From NCBI GenBank assembly GCA_902782795.1, contig CACZOT010000108.1, positions 1-15,529 of the forward strand: a stretch of DNA of 15,529 bases, in the 5' to 3' direction. A program made the translations under genes and the position numbers. Positions 1 to 6,444 of this stretch are shown piece after piece. Each line of letters begins with the position of its first letter. Position 1 is the stretch's first letter. The notes under the pieces were generated by a model. That model worked only from the letters and a program-made list of their open reading frames with translations, was not told the DNA's origin and made no database searches. This DNA comes from an uncultured Eubacteriales bacterium (GTDB lineage: Bacteria; Bacillota; Clostridia; Christensenellales; Aristaeellaceae).

Positions 1-233
1 CACCCGGAATCGGAGGGGTCGGCGATCTCGCCCACGCATTCGATGCCGGGGATGACCGGCTTGCGGATGTACGGCGCTTCGATCTCTGACAGGCGCAGCA
101 CCTGTTCGGAATGGTTCATGCCGAAAGCCCGCACCCTCACCAGCGTCCAGCCCGGCTGGACCCGCGGGACGGGAACCTCCGTGAGCGTTACCTGTTCGGC
201 GGGGGTGACGCCGCTCAACACGACCGCTTTCAT
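1..233 (-). CDS. Zinc-type alcohol dehydrogenase / quinone reductase, N-terminal part (runs off window)
   Basis: The first 77 residues of a medium-chain dehydrogenase/reductase are visible; the rest lies beyond base 1. The protein opens MKAVVLSG and contains a GroES-like stretch ending in PGIECVGEI, as in zinc-type alcohol dehydrogenases and NADPH:quinone reductases. The family oxidises or reduces alcohols, aldehydes or quinones with NAD(P)H in the cytoplasm. The substrate cannot be read from this fragment. Two ATGs are possible, at 239 and 233. I chose 233 because the GGAGGG site lies about 8 nt upstream of it (only about 2 nt from the other) and because it forms an ATGA overlap with the stop of the preceding gene (232-230). 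That overlap implies translational coupling as the fourth gene of the peptide operon. Confidence 0.8.
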   Translation of the reverse strand, partial: MKAVVLSGVTPAEQVTLTEVPVPRVQPGWTLVRVRAFGMNHSEQVLRLSEIEAPYIRKPVIPGIECVGEIADPSDSG

Positions 234-847
234 CCGCATACCCTCCTGATCGCTCCCACAGGACAGTGTTCCGCGCAGTTGCCGCACTGCAGGCAATGGT
301 TCCGGTCGATCGCGTACGGCGCGCCTTCGCCGATCGCGTTCTGCGGGCAGACCGCCAGACATGCGCCGCAGCCGACGCAGGCGTCCGTGACGGCATACCC
401 TTTCGGCTTGACGCGGGCGATGCCTACAGCGAAGTATTCCCGCGTGATGGGCCGGGTCGAGAGGCAGAAATACTCGATGGCGTACTCCCGCAGGACAAAT
501 ATGGTATCGATGTTCTTCGTCTCGCCGGGATACACGTTTTCCAGATAGGGCTGCTCCTCGTACAGCACGTTTCGCCACTTGAGCTGCTCGTCCTCCGGCA
601 CTTCCTCTGCCCGCCCGGAAACGCGGATCGTCTCCTTATAGCGCGTATAGCCAAGAATCTGCACGCGCCCGTCGCGCCTGAGCTGGCTGGCGAAGTATTT
701 GCCCCGCGCGGTGAGGAAGTAGATATCGGTGCCCTCGTAATGGATCGCGCTGATATTGCGCACCTGCGGCGCGCCGTCCTCGTCCACCGTGGCGAAATCC
801 AGCACGCCCACGTAGCCCAGCTTTTTGATGCAGGTCAATGCGTCCAT
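230..847 (-). CDS. Pyridoxamine 5'-phosphate oxidase-like flavoprotein fused to 2x[4Fe-4S] ferredoxin
   Basis: This 205-residue protein has a split-barrel, FMN-binding PNPOx-like domain (about 1-145; DEDGAPQVRNI near residue 22, FLTARGKYFASQL near 44) and a C-terminal bacterial-type ferredoxin. The ferredoxin has two cluster motifs, C157-x2-C160-x2-C163-x3-C167-P and C185-x2-C188-x2-C191-x3-C195-P. Such fusions are common in anaerobic Clostridia and probably pass electrons between ferredoxin-type clusters and flavin; the true substrate is unknown. The start at 847 is one base after the maturase stop (851-849), with the GGGAGAA site lying inside the maturase gene. The longer upstream reading frame is only a shadow of the maturase. 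By position it could supply electrons to the adjacent radical SAM enzyme or process its product; this is inference. Confidence 0.85.
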   Translation of the reverse strand: MDALTCIKKLGYVGVLDFATVDEDGAPQVRNISAIHYEGTDIYFLTARGKYFASQLRRDGRVQILGYTRYKETIRVSGRAEEVPEDEQLKWRNVLYEEQPYLENVYPGETKNIDTIFVLREYAIEYFCLSTRPITREYFAVGIARVKPKGYAVTDACVGCGACLAVCPQNAIGEGAPYAIDRNHCLQCGNCAEHCPVGAIRRVCG

Positions 848-848
848 A

Positions 849-1904
849 TTACAGTTTTTCTCCCGTGATGTCGTTGCATTCCTTCCAGCACTGCGGATCG
901 GCGTCGTAGAAATCCCCCCGCGCGCCGGAGGCCACCGCCGGGCAGCCCCGGCACCAGGACAGCAGCTCGCACTTCGCGCACTTCTTGAACCGGTCGAATT
1001 GCCTGTACCGTTCCATCTCCGCCACCCACAGATCGGCAAGCCTGTCCTCGAACACGCTGCCGACCTTGCTGTTTTGCACGCGGCGGCAGGCGAACACGTC
1101 GCCATTTGGCAGGATGGTCATGTGGCAGTTGCCGCAGTTGCAGCCGCCGTAGATCATGCCGGGCTTGGCGTTTTCCGGCAGCCTGAATTCGCCCGTCTCA
1201 TACTGGTACAGCGTCCACAGGTGATCCTTCCGGTTGAAGTAGGTATCGTATCCCGCCGCCTCGTACGCCTTGAACTTGGCGTCGCATTCCTCCAGCAGAT
1301 GGCGGTATTCCCGGGGCGTCATCCCCGTGTCCTTCTCCTCGCTGGTCGGGCAGTAGCGGGCGAAGGCGTACACGTTCACGCCCGCCCTCACCACCTCGTC
1401 GATGATGCCGGGCACCTCGTGGATGTTCGCGCCAGAGACTGTGGTCATGACCACCGAGCGGATGCCCGCGCCATTGATCGTGGCGATCTTCTCCAGCGTG
1501 GTCCTGTAGGAGCCGGGCTTGCGGAACCAATCGTGCGTGCGTTCCAGCCCGTCGATGGACAGCTGGTATTTTTCGCACCCCAGCAGCTTCATGCGCCGGC
1601 ATACCTCGTCTGTCAGGTGAAAGGGGTTTCCCATGATGGTGAAGGGGATCTTCTTGATGGCCAGCAGCTCTAAAAGCGGCCAGAAATGCGGGTGCAGGAT
1701 CGGGTCGCCGCCGGTGATATAGAAATAGGGCCGCCGGTCATACATTTCGCAGAAATCCTCGCAGTTGTCAACCACCGCCTGCATCTGTTCCCACGACATG
1801 GAATCGGGCCGCTTGCAGGTATCCTCCGCGAAGATATAGCAATGCTTGCAGCGCTGGTCGCAGTCATCCGTGATATGCCACTGAAAGGCGAAAAACTGTT
1901 TCAT
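849..1904 (-). CDS. Radical SAM/SPASM peptide maturase, ACGX system
   Basis: This is a 351-residue radical SAM enzyme. The SAM-cleaving cluster motif is C15-x3-C19-x2-C22, followed by a GGDP motif (65-68) for SAM binding. The C-terminal SPASM-type region for auxiliary iron-sulfur clusters is rich in cysteine: C255, C257, C260, C273, C309, C312, C318, C321, C339 and C343. SPASM enzymes install thioether or other radical cross-links on ribosomally made peptides. The gene directly follows a precursor made of ACGA repeats, which matches the known pairing of an 'ACGX system' radical SAM/SPASM protein with an ACGX-repeat peptide. I infer that it acts on the cysteines or neighbouring residues of that peptide. 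Start ATG at 1904 has a GAGGGAG site just upstream. The chemistry of this subfamily is not known to me. Confidence 0.9.
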   Translation of the reverse strand: MKQFFAFQWHITDDCDQRCKHCYIFAEDTCKRPDSMSWEQMQAVVDNCEDFCEMYDRRPYFYITGGDPILHPHFWPLLELLAIKKIPFTIMGNPFHLTDEVCRRMKLLGCEKYQLSIDGLERTHDWFRKPGSYRTTLEKIATINGAGIRSVVMTTVSGANIHEVPGIIDEVVRAGVNVYAFARYCPTSEEKDTGMTPREYRHLLEECDAKFKAYEAAGYDTYFNRKDHLWTLYQYETGEFRLPENAKPGMIYGGCNCGNCHMTILPNGDVFACRRVQNSKVGSVFEDRLADLWVAEMERYRQFDRFKKCAKCELLSWCRGCPAVASGARGDFYDADPQCWKECNDITGEKL

Positions 1905-1935
1905 GACCGGTCTCCCTCAATTCGTTCCAGGGTTT

Positions 1936-1962
1936 GCCCCGGCAGGAACGGCCAGCCGGGGC
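1936..1962 (-). promoter_or_regulatory. Intercistronic hairpin between precursor and maturase genes
   Basis: A perfect 8-bp stem, GCCCCGGC/GCCGGGGC (1936-1943 with 1955-1962), encloses an 11-nt loop. It lies 11 bases after the precursor stop and 31 bases before the maturase start. There is no following T-run, so it is not a classic terminator. It may stabilise the short upstream mRNA or partly block transcription, so that the precursor is made in excess over its enzyme. That role is inferred. Confidence 0.5.
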
Positions 1963-1973
1963 GGCGATCGGGT

Positions 1974-2177
1974 TTACTTGTCGGCGGCGCCGCAGGCGGC
2001 GGGGGCCTCAGCGGGTTTGTCGGCGGCGCCGCAAGCGGCGGGGGCTTCAGCGGGCTTGTCGGCGGCGCCGCAGGCAGCGCCGCAAGCGGCCTTCTTCTCC
2101 TCGGCAGGCTTGTCGGCCGCGCCGCAGGCCGAAGAGACGGTTCCATCGTTCCAGGAAGCAATGTTGGAAAGCGCCAT
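1974..2177 (-). CDS. ACGX-repeat modified-peptide precursor
   Basis: This is a 67-residue peptide with a short leader (MALSNIASWNDGTVSS) followed by five Ala-Cys-Gly-Ala units, with cysteines at 18, 32, 36, 49 and 62. The units are mostly separated by ADKPAEAPA-type linkers; the second and third are directly joined. The last two full repeats are 13 residues, a 39-bp DNA unit. It matches the ACGX-repeat peptide class, substrates of a radical SAM/SPASM enzyme, which is encoded next. The start is well supported: ATG at 2177 follows GGAGGA with normal spacing. No transmembrane segment or double-glycine cleavage site is visible, and no exporter or protease is in view, so the mature product may be retained in the cell or processed elsewhere. 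Plus-strand frames across the repeats are artefacts of the GC-rich repeat. Confidence 0.88.
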   Translation of the reverse strand: MALSNIASWNDGTVSSACGAADKPAEEKKAACGAACGAADKPAEAPAACGAADKPAEAPAACGAADK

Positions 2178-2220
2178 GTGTTTGTCCTCCTTTTGAAAAT
2201 CGGGTCACGCCCGTGGTTGC

Positions 2221-2249
2221 ATTGTATGAGATGGATTCCGCCTCCACAA
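2221..2249 (-). promoter_or_regulatory. Promoter of the ACGX peptide operon
   Basis: Read on the minus strand, TTGTGG (2249-2244) and TACAAT (2226-2221) are separated by 17 bases, giving a transcription start near 2214 and a leader of about 37 nt before the precursor ATG. The operator-like motif lies directly upstream and touches the -35 box. Confidence 0.65.
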
Positions 2250-2288
2250 GTACGCACTTTTTTATTAGGGAGTCACCTTTTTATAACC
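2247..2288 (-). promoter_or_regulatory. Tandem operator-like sites upstream of the peptide promoter
   Basis: Two direct copies of a motif with minus-strand core GGTTAnAAAAAGGTG are spaced 19 bp apart, at about 2274-2288 and 2247-2269. The second copy ends in CTTG, merging with the -35 box. A third copy sits in the same place ahead of the divergent regulator promoter. The HxlR-type regulator encoded next is the obvious candidate ligand; that link is inferred. Confidence 0.5.
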
Positions 2289-2347
2289 GTCCTGTTCGTT
2301 GCGGGCGCTAGCCGTGCTGGCCGGCGGTAGATACCGCAATGGGGCAT

Positions 2348-2370
2348 GGTTACAAAAAGGTGCGTGCTTG
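2348..2370 (+). promoter_or_regulatory. Operator-like site upstream of the HxlR regulator promoter
   Basis: On the plus strand this site carries the core GGTTACAAAAAGGTG and ends in CTTG, overlapping the -35 box. It matches the minus-strand copy at 2247-2269 at 18 of 23 positions. Its placement suggests autoregulation of the HxlR gene together with control of the peptide operon. Confidence 0.5.
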
Positions 2371-2397
2371 ATACGGAGTGCTGCATCAATATATAAT
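2368..2397 (+). promoter_or_regulatory. Promoter of the HxlR-family regulator
   Basis: TTGATA (2368-2373) and TATAAT (2392-2397) are separated by 18 bases. This gives a start near 2404 and a very short leader before the AAAGGAGG site and the ATG at 2425. Confidence 0.65.
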
Positions 2398-2424
2398 GCT
2401 GGTATATCGAAAGGAGGCGCGCCC

Positions 2425-2766
2425 ATGAAGACGAGAGACGAGCTGCCGGATTGCCCGGTCGCGACCACCGTGCAGGTGATTGGCAGCAAGTGGAAACTGC
2501 TGATCGTGCGCAATCTGCTGGAGCGGCCCTGGCGCTTCAACGAGCTGCGAAAGAACCTGGAAGGGATCAGCCAGAAGGTGCTCACAGACAGCCTGCGCTC
2601 CATGGAAGCCGACGGCATCATCACCCGCACAGTGTATCCGGAGGTGCCGCCCCGCGTAGAATACGCCCTGTCTCCCCTGGGCGAGACCATGCGGCCCATT
2701 CTGGACGCCATGCAGGCCTGGGGCAGCGCCTTCAAGGCCGGCAAATTCGCGGAAGAAGAACGGTAA
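2425..2766 (+). CDS. HxlR-family winged-helix transcriptional regulator
   Basis: This 113-residue protein is of usual length for the HxlR family. It carries the typical N-terminal DCPV (Cys10), GSKWKLLIVRNLL (20-32), RFNELRKNLEGISQKVLTDSLR (37-58, recognition helix region) and RVEYALSPLGETMRPILDAM (77-96, wing and dimer helix). Members such as YodB and HypR sense quinones, aldehydes or disulfide stress through a conserved N-terminal cysteine, which is present here. The start at 2425 is set by AAAGGAGG eight bases upstream. The in-frame ATG at 2299 would place the promoter inside the gene and is rejected. Divergent position and shared operator motifs suggest it controls the ACGX peptide operon and itself. 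Confidence 0.9.
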   Translation: MKTRDELPDCPVATTVQVIGSKWKLLIVRNLLERPWRFNELRKNLEGISQKVLTDSLRSMEADGIITRTVYPEVPPRVEYALSPLGETMRPILDAMQAWGSAFKAGKFAEEER

Positions 2767-2798
2767 ACGATTTCGGCGGGAACGCGGCGGGCAGCGGA

Positions 2799-2822
2799 GG
2801 CCTGCCGTCCGCCCGGCAGGCC
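2799..2822 (+). terminator. Possible hairpin terminator after the HxlR gene
   Basis: A perfect 9-bp stem, GGCCTGCCG/CGGCAGGCC, with a 6-nt loop lies 33 bases after the regulator stop. No T-run follows, so termination by this hairpin alone is uncertain. Confidence 0.35.
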
Positions 2823-3100
2823 GCGGCCACATGTCGCAGCGGGAATTGACCGCGGGGGAAATGGTATGCCCGTGTTTGCGATTCTGACCCGCCGTCCGGC
2901 TGAAAGCGTTTCATTCATGCGCCGGCGGATGTCCGCTCTTTTCCCTCGGACATGGAGAGGGCCGGATCGCTCCCAAACGCTGCGTCGGCGACGCGCCGCA
3001 GAACGCGATCGTGGACGCGCAGTACCGCCAGGCGGGATATCACAATGAACCGAGCGGCTGAATCTGCGGCCGCCCGATACCTCCAGGGATCGCTTTCGCC
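2823..3100. other. Intergenic stretch without a convincing gene
   Basis: Short frames exist on both strands, but none has a convincing ribosome site or recognisable domain. One plus-strand frame ending in a TGA near 3061 includes a short HGEGR-type stretch and may be a gene relic, but I cannot identify it. Confidence 0.4.
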
Positions 3101-3129
3101 TTGAAAAAGCACGCGATCCGGGCTATAAT
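3101..3129 (+). promoter_or_regulatory. Strong sigma-A type promoter
   Basis: TTGAAA (3101-3106) and TATAAT (3124-3129) are separated by exactly 17 bases. It faces the hydrolase pair but starts about 300 bases upstream. A GAGGAG site at about 3134-3139 has no intact gene after it, which fits a lost or truncated first gene. Confidence 0.7.
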
Positions 3130-3221
3130 AGTAAGAGGAGCCTAACCAAGTTTTCGCCCATCATACAGGGCCCCGGATTCTTCTGATGGATGGCAGTGGA
3201 TGGGCTTTCTTTACGGGAGCG

Positions 3222-3239
3222 TGTTAGAATCCTCTAACA
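3222..3239. promoter_or_regulatory. Inverted-repeat operator TGTTAGA-N4-TCTAACA
   Basis: Perfect 7-bp arms (3222-3228 and 3233-3239) flank a 4-base spacer. It is nearly identical to the repeat at 7340-7355 in front of the methyltransferase operon, including the flanking CG on the side away from each operon. Short palindromes of this kind are typical TetR-family operators. No good -35/-10 pair flanks it here, so it may act as a roadblock for the promoter at 3101. Confidence 0.6.
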
Positions 3240-3241
3240 TG

Positions 3242-3438
3242 CTTTCCTGCGGAATATCGCTCATCCGTGAGTCGCTGGATCATGACGGCCTTTCTGATGA
3301 AGCCGCAGTGCTTTGCGCGCTGTTTCATCCGGGAATCTGGCTGCCGGTATCAATCCGGCAGTCTGTAGGAATCAGAAGAGGAATGGGAAGAGGAAAAAGC
3401 CGATGCCCAAAGAACGGTAAGGGCCGGGAGGAACAGCC
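3242..3438 (+). pseudogene. Possible C-terminal relic of a regulator
   Basis: A frame without stops encodes a helical-looking segment (SLIRESLDHDGLSDEAAVLC and onward to SIRQS). About 40 codons later the sequence best continues, after a frame shift, into an acidic helix (ESEEEWEEEKADAQRTV). Together with an upstream promoter, an orphan ribosome site and the nearby operator, this could be the tail of a decayed TetR-like regulator. The assignment is weak; no helix-turn-helix is present. Confidence 0.2.
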
Positions 3439-4359
3439 ATGAGTTTTACTTCCAGAATGCTGATTGGATTCCTGCGGCTTTCCGGCATGAAAGGAAAACT
3501 GGCGAAGGGATCACAAAAGACGTTTGAGGAAGCCGTTTCCTATAACAGGAAACATCCGTTTATCATGCCGGGCGACCGCAAGGCGATCTATGAGCGGATC
3601 GATATACAAACCAGCTTCGGGAGCTTTCCCTGCGTCAGGATCACACAGCCGGACAGCCGCAAAGACCATGCCGTGCTGTTTACCTGGGGCGGCGGCGGAT
3701 TGCTGAACACGTGGAAGTCTCAGCTTGGAATAGCGGTCAAGCTGGGTCGGGACGCAAACGTCCCCGTGTATTATCCGATCTATCCGCTGGCGACGGACCA
3801 TTCTCTGCTGGACACCATGGAAATGATCGCGGAGACGTATGGGAAGCTCCTGGAAGACTGCGAAGCGGACAACATTTCCGTCATAGGGGTGTCTTCCGGC
3901 GGGTCGCAGGCGCTGGATCTCATTACATACATCAATGAGTACCGGCGGAATCTGGAGAAGCCGGGAAAAGTGATCTGTGTTTCGCCGGGCTGTGTGCCGA
4001 TCACGGAAGAAGAAAGAAACCGGATGGAAACGCTGGAAGAGGGGGATGCCATGGTCTCGGCTTCCTTCGTCTACTCGTTTGAATCCATCAGCGAACACTG
4101 GGGACCATATCCGGATTGGGTTCAGCATCCTACGGCAGGAAAGTATTCCGGGCTAAAACAGATCCGGTTCTATTACGCCTCCAATGAAACGCTGGCGTTC
4201 GCCGTCCCTTCTTTCCGAAAAATCATGGAGGAACAAAACGTAAAGGCGTCCTTCTATCTGCAGGATCATATGTTCCACGCGTTTCCCGTGTATCCGGTCT
4301 GCCGGGAATCCAGGGACGCCTACCGTGATATTCTGACTTACCTGGGGAACGATTCATGA
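3439..4359 (+). CDS. HSL-type alpha/beta hydrolase
   Basis: This 306-residue cytoplasmic hydrolase resembles the hormone-sensitive-lipase/acetyl-hydrolase group. The nucleophile elbow is GVSSGG with Ser152, the acid is probably Glu250 in ASNETL, and the base is His280 in DHMFHAF. The oxyanion motif reads WGGGG (83-87) instead of the usual HGGG, so the leading His is replaced by Trp. Family members cleave esters or amides of small acyl groups; the substrate is unknown. Start ATG at 3439 follows GGGAGGAACAGCC. The TGA stop overlaps the next gene's ATG (ATGA, 4356-4359), so the two are translationally coupled. Its ATC hydrolase-like partner is paralogous to a gene on the opposite strand that is also paired with an alpha/beta hydrolase. 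Confidence 0.85.
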   Translation: MSFTSRMLIGFLRLSGMKGKLAKGSQKTFEEAVSYNRKHPFIMPGDRKAIYERIDIQTSFGSFPCVRITQPDSRKDHAVLFTWGGGGLLNTWKSQLGIAVKLGRDANVPVYYPIYPLATDHSLLDTMEMIAETYGKLLEDCEADNISVIGVSSGGSQALDLITYINEYRRNLEKPGKVICVSPGCVPITEEERNRMETLEEGDAMVSASFVYSFESISEHWGPYPDWVQHPTAGKYSGLKQIRFYYASNETLAFAVPSFRKIMEEQNVKASFYLQDHMFHAFPVYPVCRESRDAYRDILTYLGNDS

Positions 4360-5000
4360 GAATGAAGCTGCCGAAGGGAACGGGGCTTGCGATCCGGCAA
4401 GCCCTGAGGAAAACATGCTCCCCCGCTGAAGCGAAGCGTATCCTGGCGCGGACGCAGACCCTGTACAACTCTTTTATTCAGGAGGCGCCCGCTCCGGGCG
4501 GGATGAATCTTCTCCGCTCGCAGTATTACGGCGGCCTGTCGGTATTCGCCTTTTATGAGGCGACGGACAGGAAAGCCGATGCGGATGTCCTGCAGGAAAT
4601 TCTTTGGCGCATGCTGCTCGGCGGCGGAGATATCCGCAAACGGAAGCCCATCTGGATTCCCTTCAGCGGGACCTGGCTGCAAAAACTTGCCTATGCGGTC
4701 CTGCAACGATACGCCTCGTTCGCAAACAAACGGGCGGACAGCGGACGCTGGAGAAACACCTGGAAATTCGCGGTCAACCCGGAGAACCGCGAAAACGGAA
4801 TCAGTATGCCGCTGATGAACTGCCCGGTTGCGGCCTTCGCGAAAAAGCACGGCTACGAACACCTGATGCCCCTGTTCTGCGGTTCGGATTTCCAAGTGGC
4901 GGAGCGATATGGGATGCGTCTGATCCGGGAGCATACGGAAGCGGAGGGATTTCCCGACTGTGATTTCTGGTACCTGATGGAGAACGACGCGGAGCGATGA
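4356..5000 (+). CDS. L-2-amino-thiazoline-4-carboxylic acid hydrolase-like protein
   Basis: This 214-residue protein has the C-terminal signature of the ATC hydrolase family: NCPV (Cys156), then FCGSD (Cys175, Asp178), RxxT (Arg191, Thr194), G and DCDF (Cys202). The founding enzyme opens the thiazoline ring of L-ATC on the way to L-cysteine, but most family members are uncharacterised. The same signature appears in the minus-strand protein at 5830-6432. Translation probably starts at 4356 within the ATGA overlap; an ATG at 4362 is an alternative. The tail is convergent with the opposing operon, leaving 45 bases between stops and no clear terminator. Confidence 0.8.
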   Translation: MRMKLPKGTGLAIRQALRKTCSPAEAKRILARTQTLYNSFIQEAPAPGGMNLLRSQYYGGLSVFAFYEATDRKADADVLQEILWRMLLGGGDIRKRKPIWIPFSGTWLQKLAYAVLQRYASFANKRADSGRWRNTWKFAVNPENRENGISMPLMNCPVAAFAKKHGYEHLMPLFCGSDFQVAERYGMRLIREHTEAEGFPDCDFWYLMENDAER

Positions 5001-5045
5001 TCCGACGGAAGCCCGCGGGCCGGCTGCGACGGGGGCGATCAATCA

Positions 5046-5828
5046 TCATAGCGCTTGAGATTGCAAAAACTCCAACGCTTTTTCGGCGAATGCTTGCGGG
5101 TGCATTAACACGAATTCTCCGTGCATCATGTGGGGGATCTGCACGATTTCGATCTGCGGCAGGTATCGCTTTGCCCATTTGAGATCCCGGAAGCGGGAGT
5201 TCCACTCGTCCGTACCCACCCAGAATTGGAGCTCCGTGGCAAGCTGCGGCGCTGTCCCCGGGACTTCGTAATTGTTCGCCGACCAGAAGATGTTCCAGAT
5301 CGTTTTGTTGCTGTACCCCTTCAGGTATTGCCGGATCTGTTCGTATTCCTGCCCGGCGTTCTGCGGATCGCGAGCAAAGCGGTCCGGCGGGAAGGCCGCC
5401 TCCATGAGCTTTACGGAGGAACGCGCCAGCTTCAGCATCAGAAAATCCCGCACACAGATCAGCCTGCAGATCCATTTCGGATACTGATAGGGCGCCGTCC
5501 CGGCGTCGATGATGGCCCTGTCCACCGGGATATTCTGCGTTGTCAGGAAGCGCGCCACCATCCCGCCGCCAAAGCTCAGGCCATACATGGCGTCCAGATG
5601 GCCGATCCCGTGCTCTCTCAGCCAGCGGGCCGTATCGTCCACCGTCTTCTCCACGGAGAGAAAGTCGGTATGCTCCTCCGGATCGTGGCCGTCCGGAGTC
5701 ACCAGGATCACATGAAATGCCCTGGCCAATCCCTCCGCCGCCGGGCGGAATTCCTCCCACGGCTCGCAGCTGCCCTGGAAGAACACCAGGAACTTGCTGT
5801 GCTCTGCGCCGTATTCCCGAATGACCAT
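5046..5828 (-). CDS. Alpha/beta hydrolase, second copy
   Basis: This 260-residue hydrolase has the classical fold marks: an N-terminal strand and oxyanion region (KFLVFFQGSCEPWEEF), nucleophile elbow GLSFGG with Ser85, a probable acid at Asp207 (WVGTDE) and His236 in IPHMMHGEFV. There is no signal peptide or membrane segment. It is unlike the plus-strand HSL-type hydrolase in detail and belongs to a different alpha/beta-hydrolase branch. It is the last gene of a minus-strand operon. The ATG at 5828 is one base after the preceding stop, and AGGAGGA in that gene serves as its ribosome site. Pairing with an ATC hydrolase-like enzyme suggests consecutive hydrolysis of one compound; this is inference. 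Confidence 0.83.
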   Translation of the reverse strand: MVIREYGAEHSKFLVFFQGSCEPWEEFRPAAEGLARAFHVILVTPDGHDPEEHTDFLSVEKTVDDTARWLREHGIGHLDAMYGLSFGGGMVARFLTTQNIPVDRAIIDAGTAPYQYPKWICRLICVRDFLMLKLARSSVKLMEAAFPPDRFARDPQNAGQEYEQIRQYLKGYSNKTIWNIFWSANNYEVPGTAPQLATELQFWVGTDEWNSRFRDLKWAKRYLPQIEIVQIPHMMHGEFVLMHPQAFAEKALEFLQSQAL

Positions 5829-5829
5829 G

Positions 5830-6432
5830 TCAGTCCTCCTTGTATTTCAGCAGGAAATCACAGCAGTCACCGCCCCGGCCGATGGTCTTGGTGCGGCCCC
5901 AGATCAGCTTCGGGTGCAGATGGCCGTATCCCGCATCGTCTCCGTCGCAGAAGGCCCGGGTGATCTCCGGGCAGCCGTATCTCGCACAGGTTTCATAATA
6001 GGGACATTTCACAATGTTGAATCGCGCTTCGTTGCCGCGGCGCTCCGGGAACTCGTAACCGAAGCCGGCGTCCGGGCCGAAGCTCTGTAAGGAGATCTTC
6101 ATAAATAGCCCGGGGATCCTCTTTGCCAGCCCGAGTAGGCGGATCGCCCGCTGCAGATGGGGCACCATCCTGGCGGAAAAGCGCTGGAAGTATTCCCGGA
6201 TATACCAGACCGCCCGCTCCTGCCCGATGCCGTCAGCTCGAAGCGCCTCATAAACGGCGATCCCCGGATAGATCCGTTTGTAGGTGTGCGCCCGGAGAGC
6301 CTTGGAATCCGAGGCGTTTTCCCGGCAGAGTTCCTCGTACCGTTCCTGTGCCTTTGCCGCGATGCGATCAGCCCGCTCCCGGCCAATCTCGCCCGCCGCG
6401 ATCATACAGGTGGCTTTGATCAGTCTGTACAT
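5830..6432 (-). CDS. L-2-amino-thiazoline-4-carboxylic acid hydrolase-like protein, second copy
   Basis: This 200-residue protein shows the fuller form of the family signature: KCPYYETC (Cys143, Cys149), GCPE (Cys154), FCDGDD (Cys162, Asp165), GRTKT (Arg180, Thr183) and DCCDF (Cys190, Cys191). The plus-strand relative at 4356-5000 lacks two of these cysteines, so the two have diverged and may differ in metal or cluster binding. The N-terminal half is helical and variable in the family. It follows the methyltransferase by 12 bases (GAAGGGCGGGGC before the ATG) and precedes the hydrolase by one base, so the three genes form one operon. Confidence 0.82.
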   Translation of the reverse strand: MYRLIKATCMIAAGEIGRERADRIAAKAQERYEELCRENASDSKALRAHTYKRIYPGIAVYEALRADGIGQERAVWYIREYFQRFSARMVPHLQRAIRLLGLAKRIPGLFMKISLQSFGPDAGFGYEFPERRGNEARFNIVKCPYYETCARYGCPEITRAFCDGDDAGYGHLHPKLIWGRTKTIGRGGDCCDFLLKYKED

Positions 6433-6444
6433 GCCCCGCCCTTC

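Noticed and set aside
825..1673. 282-codon plus-strand open frame
   Set aside because: It is antisense to the radical SAM maturase, whose cysteine motifs are intact.
1978..2130. Possible CRISPR-like repeat array
   Set aside because: Repeats are in-frame, coding and without unique spacers; they encode the ACGA peptide units.
1903..2330. Plus-strand and alternative-frame ORFs rich in Gly, Ala, Arg or Pro over the precursor
   Set aside because: They mirror the GC-rich 39-bp repeat of the ACGX precursor and have no ribosome site or domain.
2926..3061. Plus-strand fragment with HGEGR, considered as a purL tail relic
   Set aside because: The resemblance is a few residues, with no other conserved motif and no start site; too weak to name.
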